Source of the DNA: Ancylobacter crimeensis
Lineage (GTDB): Bacteria > Pseudomonadota > Alphaproteobacteria > Rhizobiales > Xanthobacteraceae
Reading direction: 5' to 3'
Length of the DNA stretch: 64,000 nt
NCBI RefSeq assembly: GCF_023016805.1
Contig: NZ_JALKCH010000006.1
Coordinates: 124,001-188,000, forward strand
Positions 8,434 to 17,258 of the stretch are shown piece after piece (the stretch's first letter is position 1; each line of letters opens with the position of its first letter). The position numbers were made by a program, and so were the translations under genes. The notes under the pieces are model-generated. The model ran no database searches. It was given only the letters and a program-made list of their open reading frames with translations, and had not been told where the DNA came from.

Positions 8434-9494
8434 ACACCGCGCCCGGTGCCGGGCTGCGCATCCTGCAACCCGGCCCGCAGACCACCGTGCAGGATCTTGG
8501 ACGCAAAGGCCACCAGGCGCTCGGCGTGCCGGTGTGCGGCGCGCTCGATCCGGTGGCGATGCGCCTTGCCAATGCGCTGGTCGGCAATGCCGAGGACGCC
8601 GCCATCATCGAATGCCGCCTCGCCGGCCCGGCCTTCGAGGTCACCGGCGCGCCGCTGCGTCTGGCGCTTGCCGGCGCGGAGGCGACCATCACGGTGGAAG
8701 CCGGCGGCACGAGCCTCGCCTTTCCCGCATGGCGCGGCTTCGACGCGCCCACCGGCGCCACGGTGCGCATCGGGCCGCTGCGCGGGTCCGGTTGTGCGAG
8801 CCTTGCCGTCGCCGGCGGCATCGCTGTCGCCCCGGTGCTCGGCTCGCGCGCCACCGATCTCAAGGGGCGGTTCGGCGGCCATGAAGGGCGGCCGCTCGCG
8901 GCGGGCGACCTCTTGCCGGTGGGGACCGCCGCCGCCGATGGTCCGTGCCTCGAACTCCCGGCCGCGCCGCCGCTCGCCTTTTCCGGGACGCTGCGGGTGG
9001 TGCTCGGCCCGCAGGCGGACGCCTTCACCGACGAGGGTATCGCCGCCTTTCTGGGCGGGCCGTTCGAGGTGACGCGCGAGGCCGACCGGATGGGAATGCG
9101 GCTGTCGGGACCCGCCTTCTCCTTCGTCCGCGGTGCCGATATCGTGTCGGACGGCATCGCCACCGGTTCGATCCAGGTTCCGGGCTCCGGACAGCCGATC
9201 GTGCTACTGGTCGATCACCAGACCATCGGCGGCTATGCCAAGGTCGCGACCGTGATTTCCGCCGACCTTCCCGCCGCGGGGCGACTGCTGCCGGGGGCCT
9301 CGTTGCGCTTCGTCGCAGTGTCGGTCGCCGAGGCGGAGGAGGCGAGGCGGCAGCTCGAAGCGGAAATCGCGCGGTCGATCGGCACCCTTGCCCCCGTGCG
9401 GTCGCCTGTCAGCCTCGACGAGGCGGCGCTTTATGCGAGCAACCTCATCTCCGGCGCCGTCAGCGCGCTGGAAGAGGTTCATCCTTTCGATTGA
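8430..9494 (+). CDS. pxpC: 5-oxoprolinase subunit C (biotin-dependent carboxyltransferase-like family)
   Basis: PxpC is the KipA-like partner of PxpB; the two subunits act with PxpA in ATP-dependent lactam hydrolysis. The 354-residue protein starts LRILQPGPQTTVQDLGRKG and contains PVCGALDPVAMRLANALVGN and the C-terminal QTIGGYAKVATVISADL block, all typical of the family. The ATG at 8430 overlaps the pxpB stop (ATGA). An in-frame ATG at 8406 would overlap pxpB further and has no better ribosome-binding site. The regulator gene follows 91 bp later on the same strand. Confidence 0.92.
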   Translation: MNTAPGAGLRILQPGPQTTVQDLGRKGHQALGVPVCGALDPVAMRLANALVGNAEDAAIIECRLAGPAFEVTGAPLRLALAGAEATITVEAGGTSLAFPAWRGFDAPTGATVRIGPLRGSGCASLAVAGGIAVAPVLGSRATDLKGRFGGHEGRPLAAGDLLPVGTAAADGPCLELPAAPPLAFSGTLRVVLGPQADAFTDEGIAAFLGGPFEVTREADRMGMRLSGPAFSFVRGADIVSDGIATGSIQVPGSGQPIVLLVDHQTIGGYAKVATVISADLPAAGRLLPGASLRFVAVSVAEAEEARRQLEAEIARSIGTLAPVRSPVSLDEAALYASNLISGAVSALEEVHPFD

Positions 9495-9585
9495 GGCGGA
9501 TGGCACAATCGGATTACGTGATACAGAAGACAGGACAACCCTATCGACTCGAACCTGCCCGTTCACGATTGCGCAGCGGACCTTC

Positions 9586-10341
9586 ATGCCCAAGGATTCC
9601 ACCGTCCTCGCCAATCCCGACTACCGCCGCAGCCCGGTGCCCCGCTATCTGCAGATTGCCGGCGTGATCCGCCGGCGCATCGAGGACGGGGTCTGGCGGC
9701 CGAACGAAAAAATATCGACTCTCCAGGAGCTTGAAGCCGAGTTCCAGGTCGCTCGCGTCACCGTCCGGCAGGCGGTCGAGGTGCTGGAGGCCGAGGGTCT
9801 GGTTCGCCGCATCCAGGGCAAGGGCACCTTCGTTGCCGGACAGGTGGAGGAAAAGCGCTGGCTCAAGCTCGACCTCAAATGGCGCTCGCTGGCCGGCACC
9901 ATCGGCATGAACGTGCCGCGCTTCCTTCCCGTCCCGACCCCCGCTCCGGCCCCTGTTCTTCGCCCGGAGGACGGCACACCGGCGAGCGCCTATCGCTATT
10001 TCGAGAGCGTGCAGTCGCGGCGCGGCCAGCCCTATTCCTTTGCCCGCGTTCATCTGGCCGAGGAGGTCTATCGCCTCGCCGAGGAACGTTTCGGCCGCGA
10101 ACCGACCATCGCGGTCGTCGCCTCGCTGCCGGAACTCGATGTGGAGCGGGCGCGGCAGAGCTTCATCGTCGGCACGGTGGAGCCGCGCATCGCCAATCTG
10201 CTCGCCACCGGTATCGGCTTTCCCACCGTCGAGGCGCATCTGGTGGTAACGGATGCGGGCGGCACGGTGATCTATGTCGCTGACATCATCTATCGTGGCG
10301 ACTGCGTTCAGCTCGACGTCGACCTGCTGCGCGGCGAGTGA
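9586..10341 (+). CDS. GntR-family transcriptional regulator, HutC/UTRA type
   Basis: This 251-residue regulator has a winged helix-turn-helix at residues 17-85 (PRYLQIAGVIRRRIEDGVW, then VTVRQAVEVLEAEGLVRRIQGKGTF split by short loops) and a ligand-binding UTRA domain from about residue 100 to the end (FESVQSRRGQPYSFARVHL). Such proteins usually repress adjacent catabolic genes and release DNA on binding a pathway metabolite. It follows pxpBC on the same strand, so it is the best candidate to bind the inverted repeats at 806-822, 7581-7598 and 14886-14903. The ATG at 9586 gives the expected N-terminus; longer versions lack homology-like sequence. Confidence 0.9.
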   Translation: MPKDSTVLANPDYRRSPVPRYLQIAGVIRRRIEDGVWRPNEKISTLQELEAEFQVARVTVRQAVEVLEAEGLVRRIQGKGTFVAGQVEEKRWLKLDLKWRSLAGTIGMNVPRFLPVPTPAPAPVLRPEDGTPASAYRYFESVQSRRGQPYSFARVHLAEEVYRLAEERFGREPTIAVVASLPELDVERARQSFIVGTVEPRIANLLATGIGFPTVEAHLVVTDAGGTVIYVADIIYRGDCVQLDVDLLRGE

Positions 10342-10362
10342 CAATTCATTGAAATATAAGAA

Positions 10363-11544
10363 TTAACCTCTCCGGAAGAGCCGAAGGAAAAATCCTTTCA
10401 GCATGGCGAGGAACAACGCTCCGCCATCGAGCGCGGCGGGTTTCGACGCGGCCGGGACGCCGGTCAGGGCGGCGGCGAGATTGGCGGCGAAGATCTCCGT
10501 CAGCCGGCCGGCGAGATCGCGGGCGATGGTGCCGCGGCTCATCTGGGCGAGCGGGCCCTTCAACTCATAGGCGATCTCCACCGCGACGGCAGTGGCAGAA
10601 CCGTCCTGCAACGGGGCGAGTCTGTAGGTCAGTTCCGCCCGCACCCGGCTGGCGCTGCGGCCATCGACGCCCTGTCCACGAATGATCCCGCTGAGCGTCG
10701 CCTCATCCGCCATGATGGTTCCGGCGCCGCGGAAGGTCGCCGCCATCGGGCCGAGCTTCACACCCATCTCGGCCTCGAAGCTGCGCCCGTCGGTGGGCGC
10801 CGTCAGCCGCGCGCCCGGCAGGCAGGCCACCACCTTCTCCGGTTGCTGGAAGACATTCCAGACCTCGCCGAGCGGCGCCGGCACCTCGAAGTGCTGTGTC
10901 ATCCGCACCGGATTGTGTAGTGTTTCGAAGGATATGTCGGCACTCGCCGCCGGTGCGGCCTTCGGCGTCACGGCGTCTTGCGCCTGCTTGCTGACCAGCG
11001 TCCCGGCGACCGGCAGCGTCAGGGGCGAGACGAAGGCGGACGGGGCGACCTCGGTCCCGCGCGTCACCACCGGCGCCGCGCCGGCATGTCTCGCCGCCAC
11101 GCTCTCCACCGCCCGCACGATGCCGACATAACCCGTGCAGCGGCACAGATTTCCGGCGAGCTCGTGCCGGATCGCCTCCTCGCCGGCGCCCGGGCGGCGC
11201 AGCACGATGTCGCGCGCCATCATCAGCATGCCGGGCGTGCAGAAGCCGCATTGCAGGCCATGCTCGACGGTGAAGGCCTCGCGTAGCTCGGCGGCGACGG
11301 GATCGTCCGCAAGGCCTTCCAGCGTGGTGATCCTCGCTCCTTCCAGCGCCGCCGGGAAGGCGATGCAGGAGCGGGCGGGGGCGCCGTCGATCAGCACGGT
11401 GCAGGCCCCGCAGACCCCGTGCTCGCAGCCGAGATGGGTGGCGGTGAGCAGCAGGTTCTCGCGCAGGAAGTCGCCAAGATGTTGACGCGGCTCGATATTC
11501 GCCGAGATGGCGCGCCCGTTGACGGTGAGGTTGACGAGGCTCAT
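10363..11544 (-). CDS. Fusion of [2Fe-2S] small subunit and CoxG-like SRPBCC protein
   Basis: The 393-residue protein joins two normally separate parts. Residues 1-155 are a CoxS/XDH small subunit with both cluster sites intact (Cys40, 45, 48, 60 and Cys99, 102, 134, 136). Residues 213-370 are a CoxG-type SRPBCC domain. CoxG proteins are linked to maturation or membrane attachment of molybdenum hydroxylases. A linker of about 55 residues rich in Ala, Val and Pro separates them. The extreme C-terminus (about 375-393) is a short hydrophobic stretch ending LRLFRRG, suitable for membrane contact. It is the last gene of a three-gene operon and overlaps the FAD subunit by ATGA. Confidence 0.9.
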   Translation of the reverse strand: MSLVNLTVNGRAISANIEPRQHLGDFLRENLLLTATHLGCEHGVCGACTVLIDGAPARSCIAFPAALEGARITTLEGLADDPVAAELREAFTVEHGLQCGFCTPGMLMMARDIVLRRPGAGEEAIRHELAGNLCRCTGYVGIVRAVESVAARHAGAAPVVTRGTEVAPSAFVSPLTLPVAGTLVSKQAQDAVTPKAAPAASADISFETLHNPVRMTQHFEVPAPLGEVWNVFQQPEKVVACLPGARLTAPTDGRSFEAEMGVKLGPMAATFRGAGTIMADEATLSGIIRGQGVDGRSASRVRAELTYRLAPLQDGSATAVAVEIAYELKGPLAQMSRGTIARDLAGRLTEIFAANLAAALTGVPAASKPAALDGGALFLAMLKGFFLRLFRRG

Positions 11545-12350
11545 GCGGACACATGCGACGTTTGGGCGGCGGACAGCGCATCGGCCACCACCGCGCGGAA
11601 CAGGCGCGCCCTCGCCGGGTCGGCGGCGATGCCGATGCCGGCAAGGGCGGCGTCGAGGACGGCGGAATCCTCGATATCCCGCCCTTCCAGCACCAGATGG
11701 CGGGTCTCCGTGGCGCCGATCACCAGGCGGGCGATGTTGCGGGGCGGGTCGATGAGCACCGCGGCCATGGCCTCGGCGAACTCGCCCACCTTCCGGCAGG
11801 ATTTGCGGTAGCCCCAGCGGGCGTCCGGGCTCAACCGGGGAACGAAAATCCCGCTGATGATCTCGCCCTCTTCAAGCGTCGTGTCGAAGGCGCCGCGGAT
11901 GAGGTCCGGCACGCGGGATTCGCGCGGTCCAGTCAGTGCAGTGAGGTGGATGATGGCACCAAGTGCGGCCAGCGTGGTCGGCCAGTCCGCCGCCGGGTCG
12001 GCATGGGCGAGGCTGCCGCCCATCGTGCCCCGGTTGCGCACCGCCCGGTAGGCGATGCCGGAGGCGATGGCGGGCAGGATGCCCCCGGTCGGGTCCGGCA
12101 CCGCGCCGTCCTCGATCTCGGCATGGGTGATGGCCGCGCCATAGAGCACCCCGTCGGCCCGCTCCTCCACCCGCCGCAGTTCGGCGAGGCGGCCGACATC
12201 GACCAGCGCCGCCGGCCGGGCGAGGCGCAGGTTCAGCATCGGGCCGAGGCTCTGGCCACCCGAAAGGGGCTTGCCCCCCGCCGCGCCGAGGCCGGTCAGC
12301 GCCGCGGTGAGATCTGCGGGGCGGTGGTAGTCGAAACGCGCGGCCTTCAT
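11541..12350 (-). CDS. FAD-binding medium subunit of a molybdenum hydroxylase (CoxM type)
   Basis: This is the FAD subunit, which takes electrons from the iron-sulfur subunit. The 269 residues carry the two flavin-binding motifs of the CoxM/CutM family: KPLSGGQSL near residues 27-35, and NRGTMGGSLAHADPAAD near residues 111-127. The C-terminal part has the usual CO-dehydrogenase flavoprotein C domain. It sits between the large subunit and the fused small subunit, overlapping both by 4 bp, so the three subunits are made from one transcript in the order large-medium-small. Confidence 0.92.
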   Translation of the reverse strand: MKAARFDYHRPADLTAALTGLGAAGGKPLSGGQSLGPMLNLRLARPAALVDVGRLAELRRVEERADGVLYGAAITHAEIEDGAVPDPTGGILPAIASGIAYRAVRNRGTMGGSLAHADPAADWPTTLAALGAIIHLTALTGPRESRVPDLIRGAFDTTLEEGEIISGIFVPRLSPDARWGYRKSCRKVGEFAEAMAAVLIDPPRNIARLVIGATETRHLVLEGRDIEDSAVLDAALAGIGIAADPARARLFRAVVADALSAAQTSHVSA

Positions 12351-14797
12351 GGCGCGCTCCCCGCGCCCGCCAGAGCCTCGCGAAGCCGGCGCGGGGTCAT
12401 CGGGCAGGTGGTCACCTCGACGCCGAGCCCGGCCAGCGCGTCGTTGATGGCGTTGCCGATCGCCGCCGGCGGGGCGATGGCGCCGCCTTCGCCGATGCCC
12501 TTCTGGCCGAACCGGGTGTTGGGCGAGGGCGTCTGCATATGCGCGATCCGCACCGGCGGCATCTCGCCGGCGCCGGGCAGCAGATAGTCGGCGAAGGTCG
12601 AGGCCAGCGGCTGGCCGTTGGCGTCGTAGGTCATCTCCTCATAGAGCGCGGTGCCGATGCCCTGCGCGGTGCCGCCATAGATCTGGCCGTCCACCACCAT
12701 CGGATTGATGAGCACCCCGCCATCCTCGACGATGACGTAATCGAGGATCTCGACCTCGCCGGTCGCCGGGGTCACCGCCACCACGGCGGCATGGCTGGCA
12801 TAGGAGAAGGTGCCGGTATCCACCGTCGGCCGATAGCCGGCAACAAGATCGAGCCCGCCGGGGTCGGCGTCGGCCGGCAGGTTCTGCGGGGCGCGGTAGA
12901 AGGTGTGGGCGATCTCGCGGAAGCTCACCGATCCCTGCGGCCCGACGACCTGCGCCGCCTCGATCCGCACCGCGTCGCGCGGGGCCTGCAGCAGATGGGC
13001 GCCGATGCCCTTCAGCCGCTCCGCCATCGCCTCGCAGGCGCTCGCCACCGCGCCGCCGGCCATCACCGCCGAGCGGGAGCCCCAGGTGCCGGTGGAATAG
13101 GGGGTCAACGCGGTATCGCCATGCACGACGTTCACCCGCTCGGGATCGAGCCCCAAGATTTCGCAGGCGATCTGCGCCAGCGTCGTCTCCATGGACTGGC
13201 CGTGGCTCTGGTTGCCGACCCGGATCTCCAGCGTGCCGTCCGGCGTCATCCGGGCCCCGCACTGCTCGAAGCCCGGCACCATGGGGATGCCCCAGCCGTG
13301 ATAGACCGAGGTGCCGTGAGCACCCTGCTCGCAATAGACCGCGTAACCGAGCCCGATGCGCCGCGCGTCTGTCTCCCTTGCGGTCTCCCCTTTGGCCTCG
13401 CTTGCCTTCTGCCGCGCCCGCACCGCGGCCTCGCCGATCATCTCCCGCGCCCGCCGGAGGCTTTCGGGATAGTCGCCCATGTCGAAATCCTTGCCGGTGA
13501 TGGAGCGGAACGGCATCTGTTCCGGCCTCACCAGGTTGCGCAGCCGCACCTCCACCGGGTCGAGCCCGGCCGCGCGCGCCACCGCCTCCACCATGAACTC
13601 GATGGCGGTACAGACTCCGGTGCGGGCGACCCCGCGATAGGGCACGATCGGCGGCTTGTTGGAGCACACCGACAGCGCGGTGCAGCGATACGCCGGGATG
13701 TCGTAGGGGCCCGGCAGGTTCGACACCACCTGCGCGCCTTCGAGGCAGGCGGAAAACGGATAGACCGAATAGGCCCCGGCATCGACATGGGCCCTGGCGT
13801 CGAGGCCGAGGATGCGGCCCTGCGCATCCGCCCAGGCGGTCATGACGTAATGGTGCTCGCGGCAATTGGCGGCGGCGATCAGGTGCTCGCGCCGGTCCTC
13901 CAGCCATTTCACCGGCCGGTCGAGCCGAAGCGCCGCCCAGGCGCAGCACACCTCCTCCGGCTGCAGCAGGCCCTTCCAGCCGAAGCCGCCGCCGACATCG
14001 GGCGCCACCACGCGGATCCTGCGCTCCTCCAGCCCGAGGCATTCGGCAAGACCGGAGCGCACGATGTGCGGCATCTGGGTGGAGGTCCACAGCGTCAATT
14101 GCTCGACATGGCGCTCGAACAGCGCGATGCAGCCCTTGCCCTCCAGCGGAGCCATGCATTGGCGCGCCGTGCGCACGGTACGTGTCACCTTGACCGGAGC
14201 GGCGTCCAGCATCGCCCGGCTGGCCTCGAAATTGCGCTCGGCCTGCGAGACGAGGAAGACGTTCTCCGGCCAGTCCTCATGGATCAGCGCCGCGCCGGGC
14301 GCGACCGCACCGAGGATGTCGTGATTGGCGGGCAGCTCCTCGAAGACGACCTCGATCTCCTCGACGAGGTCCTCCGCCTCGGCCCGGCTCTCGGCCAGCA
14401 CCATCACCACCGGCTCGCCGGCGAAGCGCACCTTCTCCGCCGCCAGCGCCGGCTGGGCGGAGACGCGGAAGCCGGGCAGCCCGGTGCGGGCGAGAATGTC
14501 CTTCACGCCACCGCCGGCCGGACCCGCCATGTCGGCATGGGTGAAGGCCCGGCCCCTGAGATGGTCGGGAATATGGATCGCCCGGATCCGGCCATGGGCG
14601 ATGGGGGAGCGGTAGAACGCGGCCTCGAGCTGGCCCGGAAATCGCATGTCGCCGATGAAGCGGCCGCGGCCTTCCAGCAGGCGCGCATCCTCCTTGCGGC
14701 GGACCGGCGCGCCGACGCCGCGGGTCGAAGGAGAGCCGGCGGCGGGGTGGTCCGCGACACTGTCTGCGCCGTTCAGGACACCGTTGGGAGCACTCAT
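12347..14797 (-). CDS. Molybdopterin-binding large subunit of a molybdenum hydroxylase (CoxL-like, not a form I CO dehydrogenase)
   Basis: This catalytic subunit has 816 residues from the ATG at 14797; an in-frame GTG at 14842 would add 15. It shows VVAPDVGGGFGWKG (about 263-276) and the GIGEGGAIAPPAA segment with the catalytic glutamate near the C-terminus. At the position where true form I CO dehydrogenase has AYXCSFR, it has PYRGVAR (386-392) and no cysteine. It is therefore a form II-like hydroxylase that probably oxidises an aldehyde or a heterocyclic C-H bond. It is divergent from a second large-subunit gene at 14954. Confidence 0.9.
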   Translation of the reverse strand: MSAPNGVLNGADSVADHPAAGSPSTRGVGAPVRRKEDARLLEGRGRFIGDMRFPGQLEAAFYRSPIAHGRIRAIHIPDHLRGRAFTHADMAGPAGGGVKDILARTGLPGFRVSAQPALAAEKVRFAGEPVVMVLAESRAEAEDLVEEIEVVFEELPANHDILGAVAPGAALIHEDWPENVFLVSQAERNFEASRAMLDAAPVKVTRTVRTARQCMAPLEGKGCIALFERHVEQLTLWTSTQMPHIVRSGLAECLGLEERRIRVVAPDVGGGFGWKGLLQPEEVCCAWAALRLDRPVKWLEDRREHLIAAANCREHHYVMTAWADAQGRILGLDARAHVDAGAYSVYPFSACLEGAQVVSNLPGPYDIPAYRCTALSVCSNKPPIVPYRGVARTGVCTAIEFMVEAVARAAGLDPVEVRLRNLVRPEQMPFRSITGKDFDMGDYPESLRRAREMIGEAAVRARQKASEAKGETARETDARRIGLGYAVYCEQGAHGTSVYHGWGIPMVPGFEQCGARMTPDGTLEIRVGNQSHGQSMETTLAQIACEILGLDPERVNVVHGDTALTPYSTGTWGSRSAVMAGGAVASACEAMAERLKGIGAHLLQAPRDAVRIEAAQVVGPQGSVSFREIAHTFYRAPQNLPADADPGGLDLVAGYRPTVDTGTFSYASHAAVVAVTPATGEVEILDYVIVEDGGVLINPMVVDGQIYGGTAQGIGTALYEEMTYDANGQPLASTFADYLLPGAGEMPPVRIAHMQTPSPNTRFGQKGIGEGGAIAPPAAIGNAINDALAGLGVEVTTCPMTPRRLREALAGAGSAP

Positions 14798-14885
14798 GCG
14801 CGGTTCCGTAGAAACGTTCTGATAACGGCTTGTGGGACGCACTATCCTATTTAATTATCGAGCTTATCAAGACTTAAGTGCTGAT

Positions 14886-14903
14886 GATCGTATAAACAGT
14901 ATC
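14886..14903. promoter_or_regulatory. Imperfect inverted repeat, candidate operator (site 3)
   Basis: GATCGTATAAACAGTATC lies in the gap between the two divergent large-subunit genes. Its right arm CAGTATC resembles the TAGTATG arm of site 2, and the spacing is the same, but the left arm matches at only 4 of 7 positions. It is the weakest of the three related dyads. Confidence 0.35.
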
Positions 14904-14953
14904 AATCTCCCGGACCGCCCCTGACGGCGGCCGGGACAGGTGGAGACCGGGTG

Positions 14954-17257
14954 ATGAAGTTCGGCGTCGGCCAGCCCTTCCGTCGTGTCGAGGACCTGCG
15001 CTTCATCACCGGCACCGGGCGGTTCACCGACGACCACCATTATGACGGCGAGGCCCATGGCTTCGTGCTGCGCGCGCCGATGGCCCACGGTCTCATAAGC
15101 CGCCTCGACCTCACGGCCGCGCGCGCCATGCCCGGCGTGCTGGGCGCGTGGTCGGCTGCGGATCTCGATGCCGCCGGCCTCGGCACCCTGCCGGCGGTGG
15201 TGGTGCTGGAGCATGCCGAGGGCGGCCGGATGCCGACCCCGGCGCGCCCCCTGCTCGCCCGCGACAAGATACGCCATGTCGGCGAGCCGGTCGCCTTCAT
15301 CGTGGCGAAGACGCTGGCGCAGGCGGTGGAGGCCGCGGAGGCGGCGGTGCTGGAGATCGACGAGCTGCCGGTCGCCATCGATCCTGCGAGCGCGCTGGCG
15401 GACGGCGCGCCGCTGCTGTTCGAGGAAGCGCCGGGCAATCTCGCTGTGCACTGGGCGCTGGGCGACGCCGCCGCCACCACCGCCGCGCTCGAGGCCTCCG
15501 ACCGGGTGGTGGAGCTGGAGCTGGTCAACAACCGCATCGTGGTGTCCTCCATGGAGCCACGCAACGCCATCGGCCTGCACGATGCGGAGAGCGGCCGGTT
15601 CACCCTCGTCACCGGATCGCAGGGCAGCCACATGATCCGGGCATGGCTGTTCGAGCCGGTGTTCGGGCTGAAGCCCGAGGCGCTGCGGGTCGTCACGCCG
15701 GATGTCGGCGGCGGCTTCGGCATGAAGGCGGTGCCCTATCCCGAGCAGGGGCTGGTGCTGTTCGCGGCCCGGGAACTCGGCCGGCCGGTGCGCTGGCAGT
15801 CTTCGCGCTCGGAGGCGTTCCTCTCCGACACGCAGGGCCGGGACAATGTCTCGAAGGCGTGGCTCGGCCTCGGCGCCGAAGGCCGCTTCACCGCGCTGAA
15901 GGTGGAGACGCTGGCGAGCGCCGGCGGCGCGCTCTCCGCCTTCGGGGTCTATTGCCCGACGCTGTCCGGTCCGCCCATGGCGCCGGGCGTCTACCGCATC
16001 CCGAAGGTCTCGACCGATGTGCGGATCGCCTACACCAACAATGCGCCGATGGACGCCTATCGCGGCGCCGGCCGGCCGGAGGCGGCCTATCTCATCGAGC
16101 GGCTGGTGGACAAGGCGGCGCGCGAAACCGGCATCGCCCCGGATCGCCTGCGCGCCCTCAACATGATCGCGCCGGAGGAGATGCCCCACACCACCGACAC
16201 CGGCGTGACCTATGATTCCGGCGACTTCGCCGCCGTGATGCGGGCCGGGATGGCGGCGGCGGACTGGGACGGCTTCCCCGACCGGCGCGCGAAAGGCGAC
16301 GGCAAGAGGGATGGCCTTCTGCGCGGCATCGGGCTCGCCTATTACATCGAGCGCACCGGCGTGCCGGGCAAGGAGGGCGCGGTGGTGGAGATCGGCGCCG
16401 AGGGGCGCATCCTGCTCCATGTCGGCACCCAGTCCACCGGGCAGGGGCACGAGACGACCTATGTGCAGATGCTGGCCGAGCAGCTCGCCGTCGATCCCGC
16501 CCTCATCACGGTGAAGACCGGCGACACCGACCAGCCCTTGCCCTCCGCCGGCGGCACGGTCGCCTCGCGCACCATGGTGCATGGCGGCGGCGCGCTGCGG
16601 CTCGCCGGGGCGGACGTGATCGGCAAGGGGCGGGCGGCGGCGGCGCGGCTGCTCGACGTGGCGGACGAGGCCGTGACCTTCGATGAAGGCATGTTCCGCG
16701 CCGAGGGCACCAACCGGACGATGGGGCTGATCGACGTCGCGCGGGCGGCGGGCGGGCTCACCGGGGTCGGCGATTTCGAGCAGAACATCGGCACCTTCCC
16801 GAACGGCGCCCATGTGTGCGAGGTCGCGGTGGACCCCGAGACCGGGCGGATCGTGGTGGAGCGCTACACCGTGGTCGACGATTTCGGCCGCACCCTCAAC
16901 CCGCTGGTGCTCTCCGGCCAGATCCATGGCGGCATCGCGCAGGGCATCGGGCAGGCGATGATCGAGCACACGGTCTACGATCCCGACACCGGGCAGATGC
17001 TCTCCGGCTCCTTCATGGATTACGGCCTGCCGCGCGCCGACGACCTGCCCTTCTTCCAGGTCGCGACGCAGAACGTGCCCTGCACCACCAACCCGCTCGG
17101 CATCAAGGGCGCGGGCGAGGCGGGCGCGATCGGCGCGCCGCCGGCCTTCGTCAATGCGGTGATGGACGCGCTGGTGCCCTACGGCATCGCCCATCTCGAC
17201 ATGCCGCTGACGCCCGCGCGGGTGTGGGAGGCGATCGAGGCGGCGAAGACGAAGTGA
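14954..17257 (+). CDS. Molybdopterin-binding large subunit, form II type, without adjacent partner subunits
   Basis: This 767-residue member of the xanthine dehydrogenase/CoxL family has a FAD/Fe-S-free catalytic subunit layout: TPDVGGGFGMKAVPYPEQG (about 248-266), AYRGAGR at 368-374 (the form II active-site signature), and GIKGAGEAGAIGAPPA with the active-site glutamate near the C-terminus. The GTG at 14951 is an equally possible start. No iron-sulfur or FAD subunit follows; the next gene converges from the other strand only 1 bp away. It may borrow the subunits at 1-387 or 10363-12350. Confidence 0.9.
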   Translation: MKFGVGQPFRRVEDLRFITGTGRFTDDHHYDGEAHGFVLRAPMAHGLISRLDLTAARAMPGVLGAWSAADLDAAGLGTLPAVVVLEHAEGGRMPTPARPLLARDKIRHVGEPVAFIVAKTLAQAVEAAEAAVLEIDELPVAIDPASALADGAPLLFEEAPGNLAVHWALGDAAATTAALEASDRVVELELVNNRIVVSSMEPRNAIGLHDAESGRFTLVTGSQGSHMIRAWLFEPVFGLKPEALRVVTPDVGGGFGMKAVPYPEQGLVLFAARELGRPVRWQSSRSEAFLSDTQGRDNVSKAWLGLGAEGRFTALKVETLASAGGALSAFGVYCPTLSGPPMAPGVYRIPKVSTDVRIAYTNNAPMDAYRGAGRPEAAYLIERLVDKAARETGIAPDRLRALNMIAPEEMPHTTDTGVTYDSGDFAAVMRAGMAAADWDGFPDRRAKGDGKRDGLLRGIGLAYYIERTGVPGKEGAVVEIGAEGRILLHVGTQSTGQGHETTYVQMLAEQLAVDPALITVKTGDTDQPLPSAGGTVASRTMVHGGGALRLAGADVIGKGRAAAARLLDVADEAVTFDEGMFRAEGTNRTMGLIDVARAAGGLTGVGDFEQNIGTFPNGAHVCEVAVDPETGRIVVERYTVVDDFGRTLNPLVLSGQIHGGIAQGIGQAMIEHTVYDPDTGQMLSGSFMDYGLPRADDLPFFQVATQNVPCTTNPLGIKGAGEAGAIGAPPAFVNAVMDALVPYGIAHLDMPLTPARVWEAIEAAKTK

Positions 17258-17258
17258 T

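Noticed and set aside
12347-14797. CO dehydrogenase CoxL
   Set aside because: The form I active-site motif AYXCSFR is absent; the loop reads PYRGVAR, so the enzyme was called a molybdenum hydroxylase of unknown substrate.
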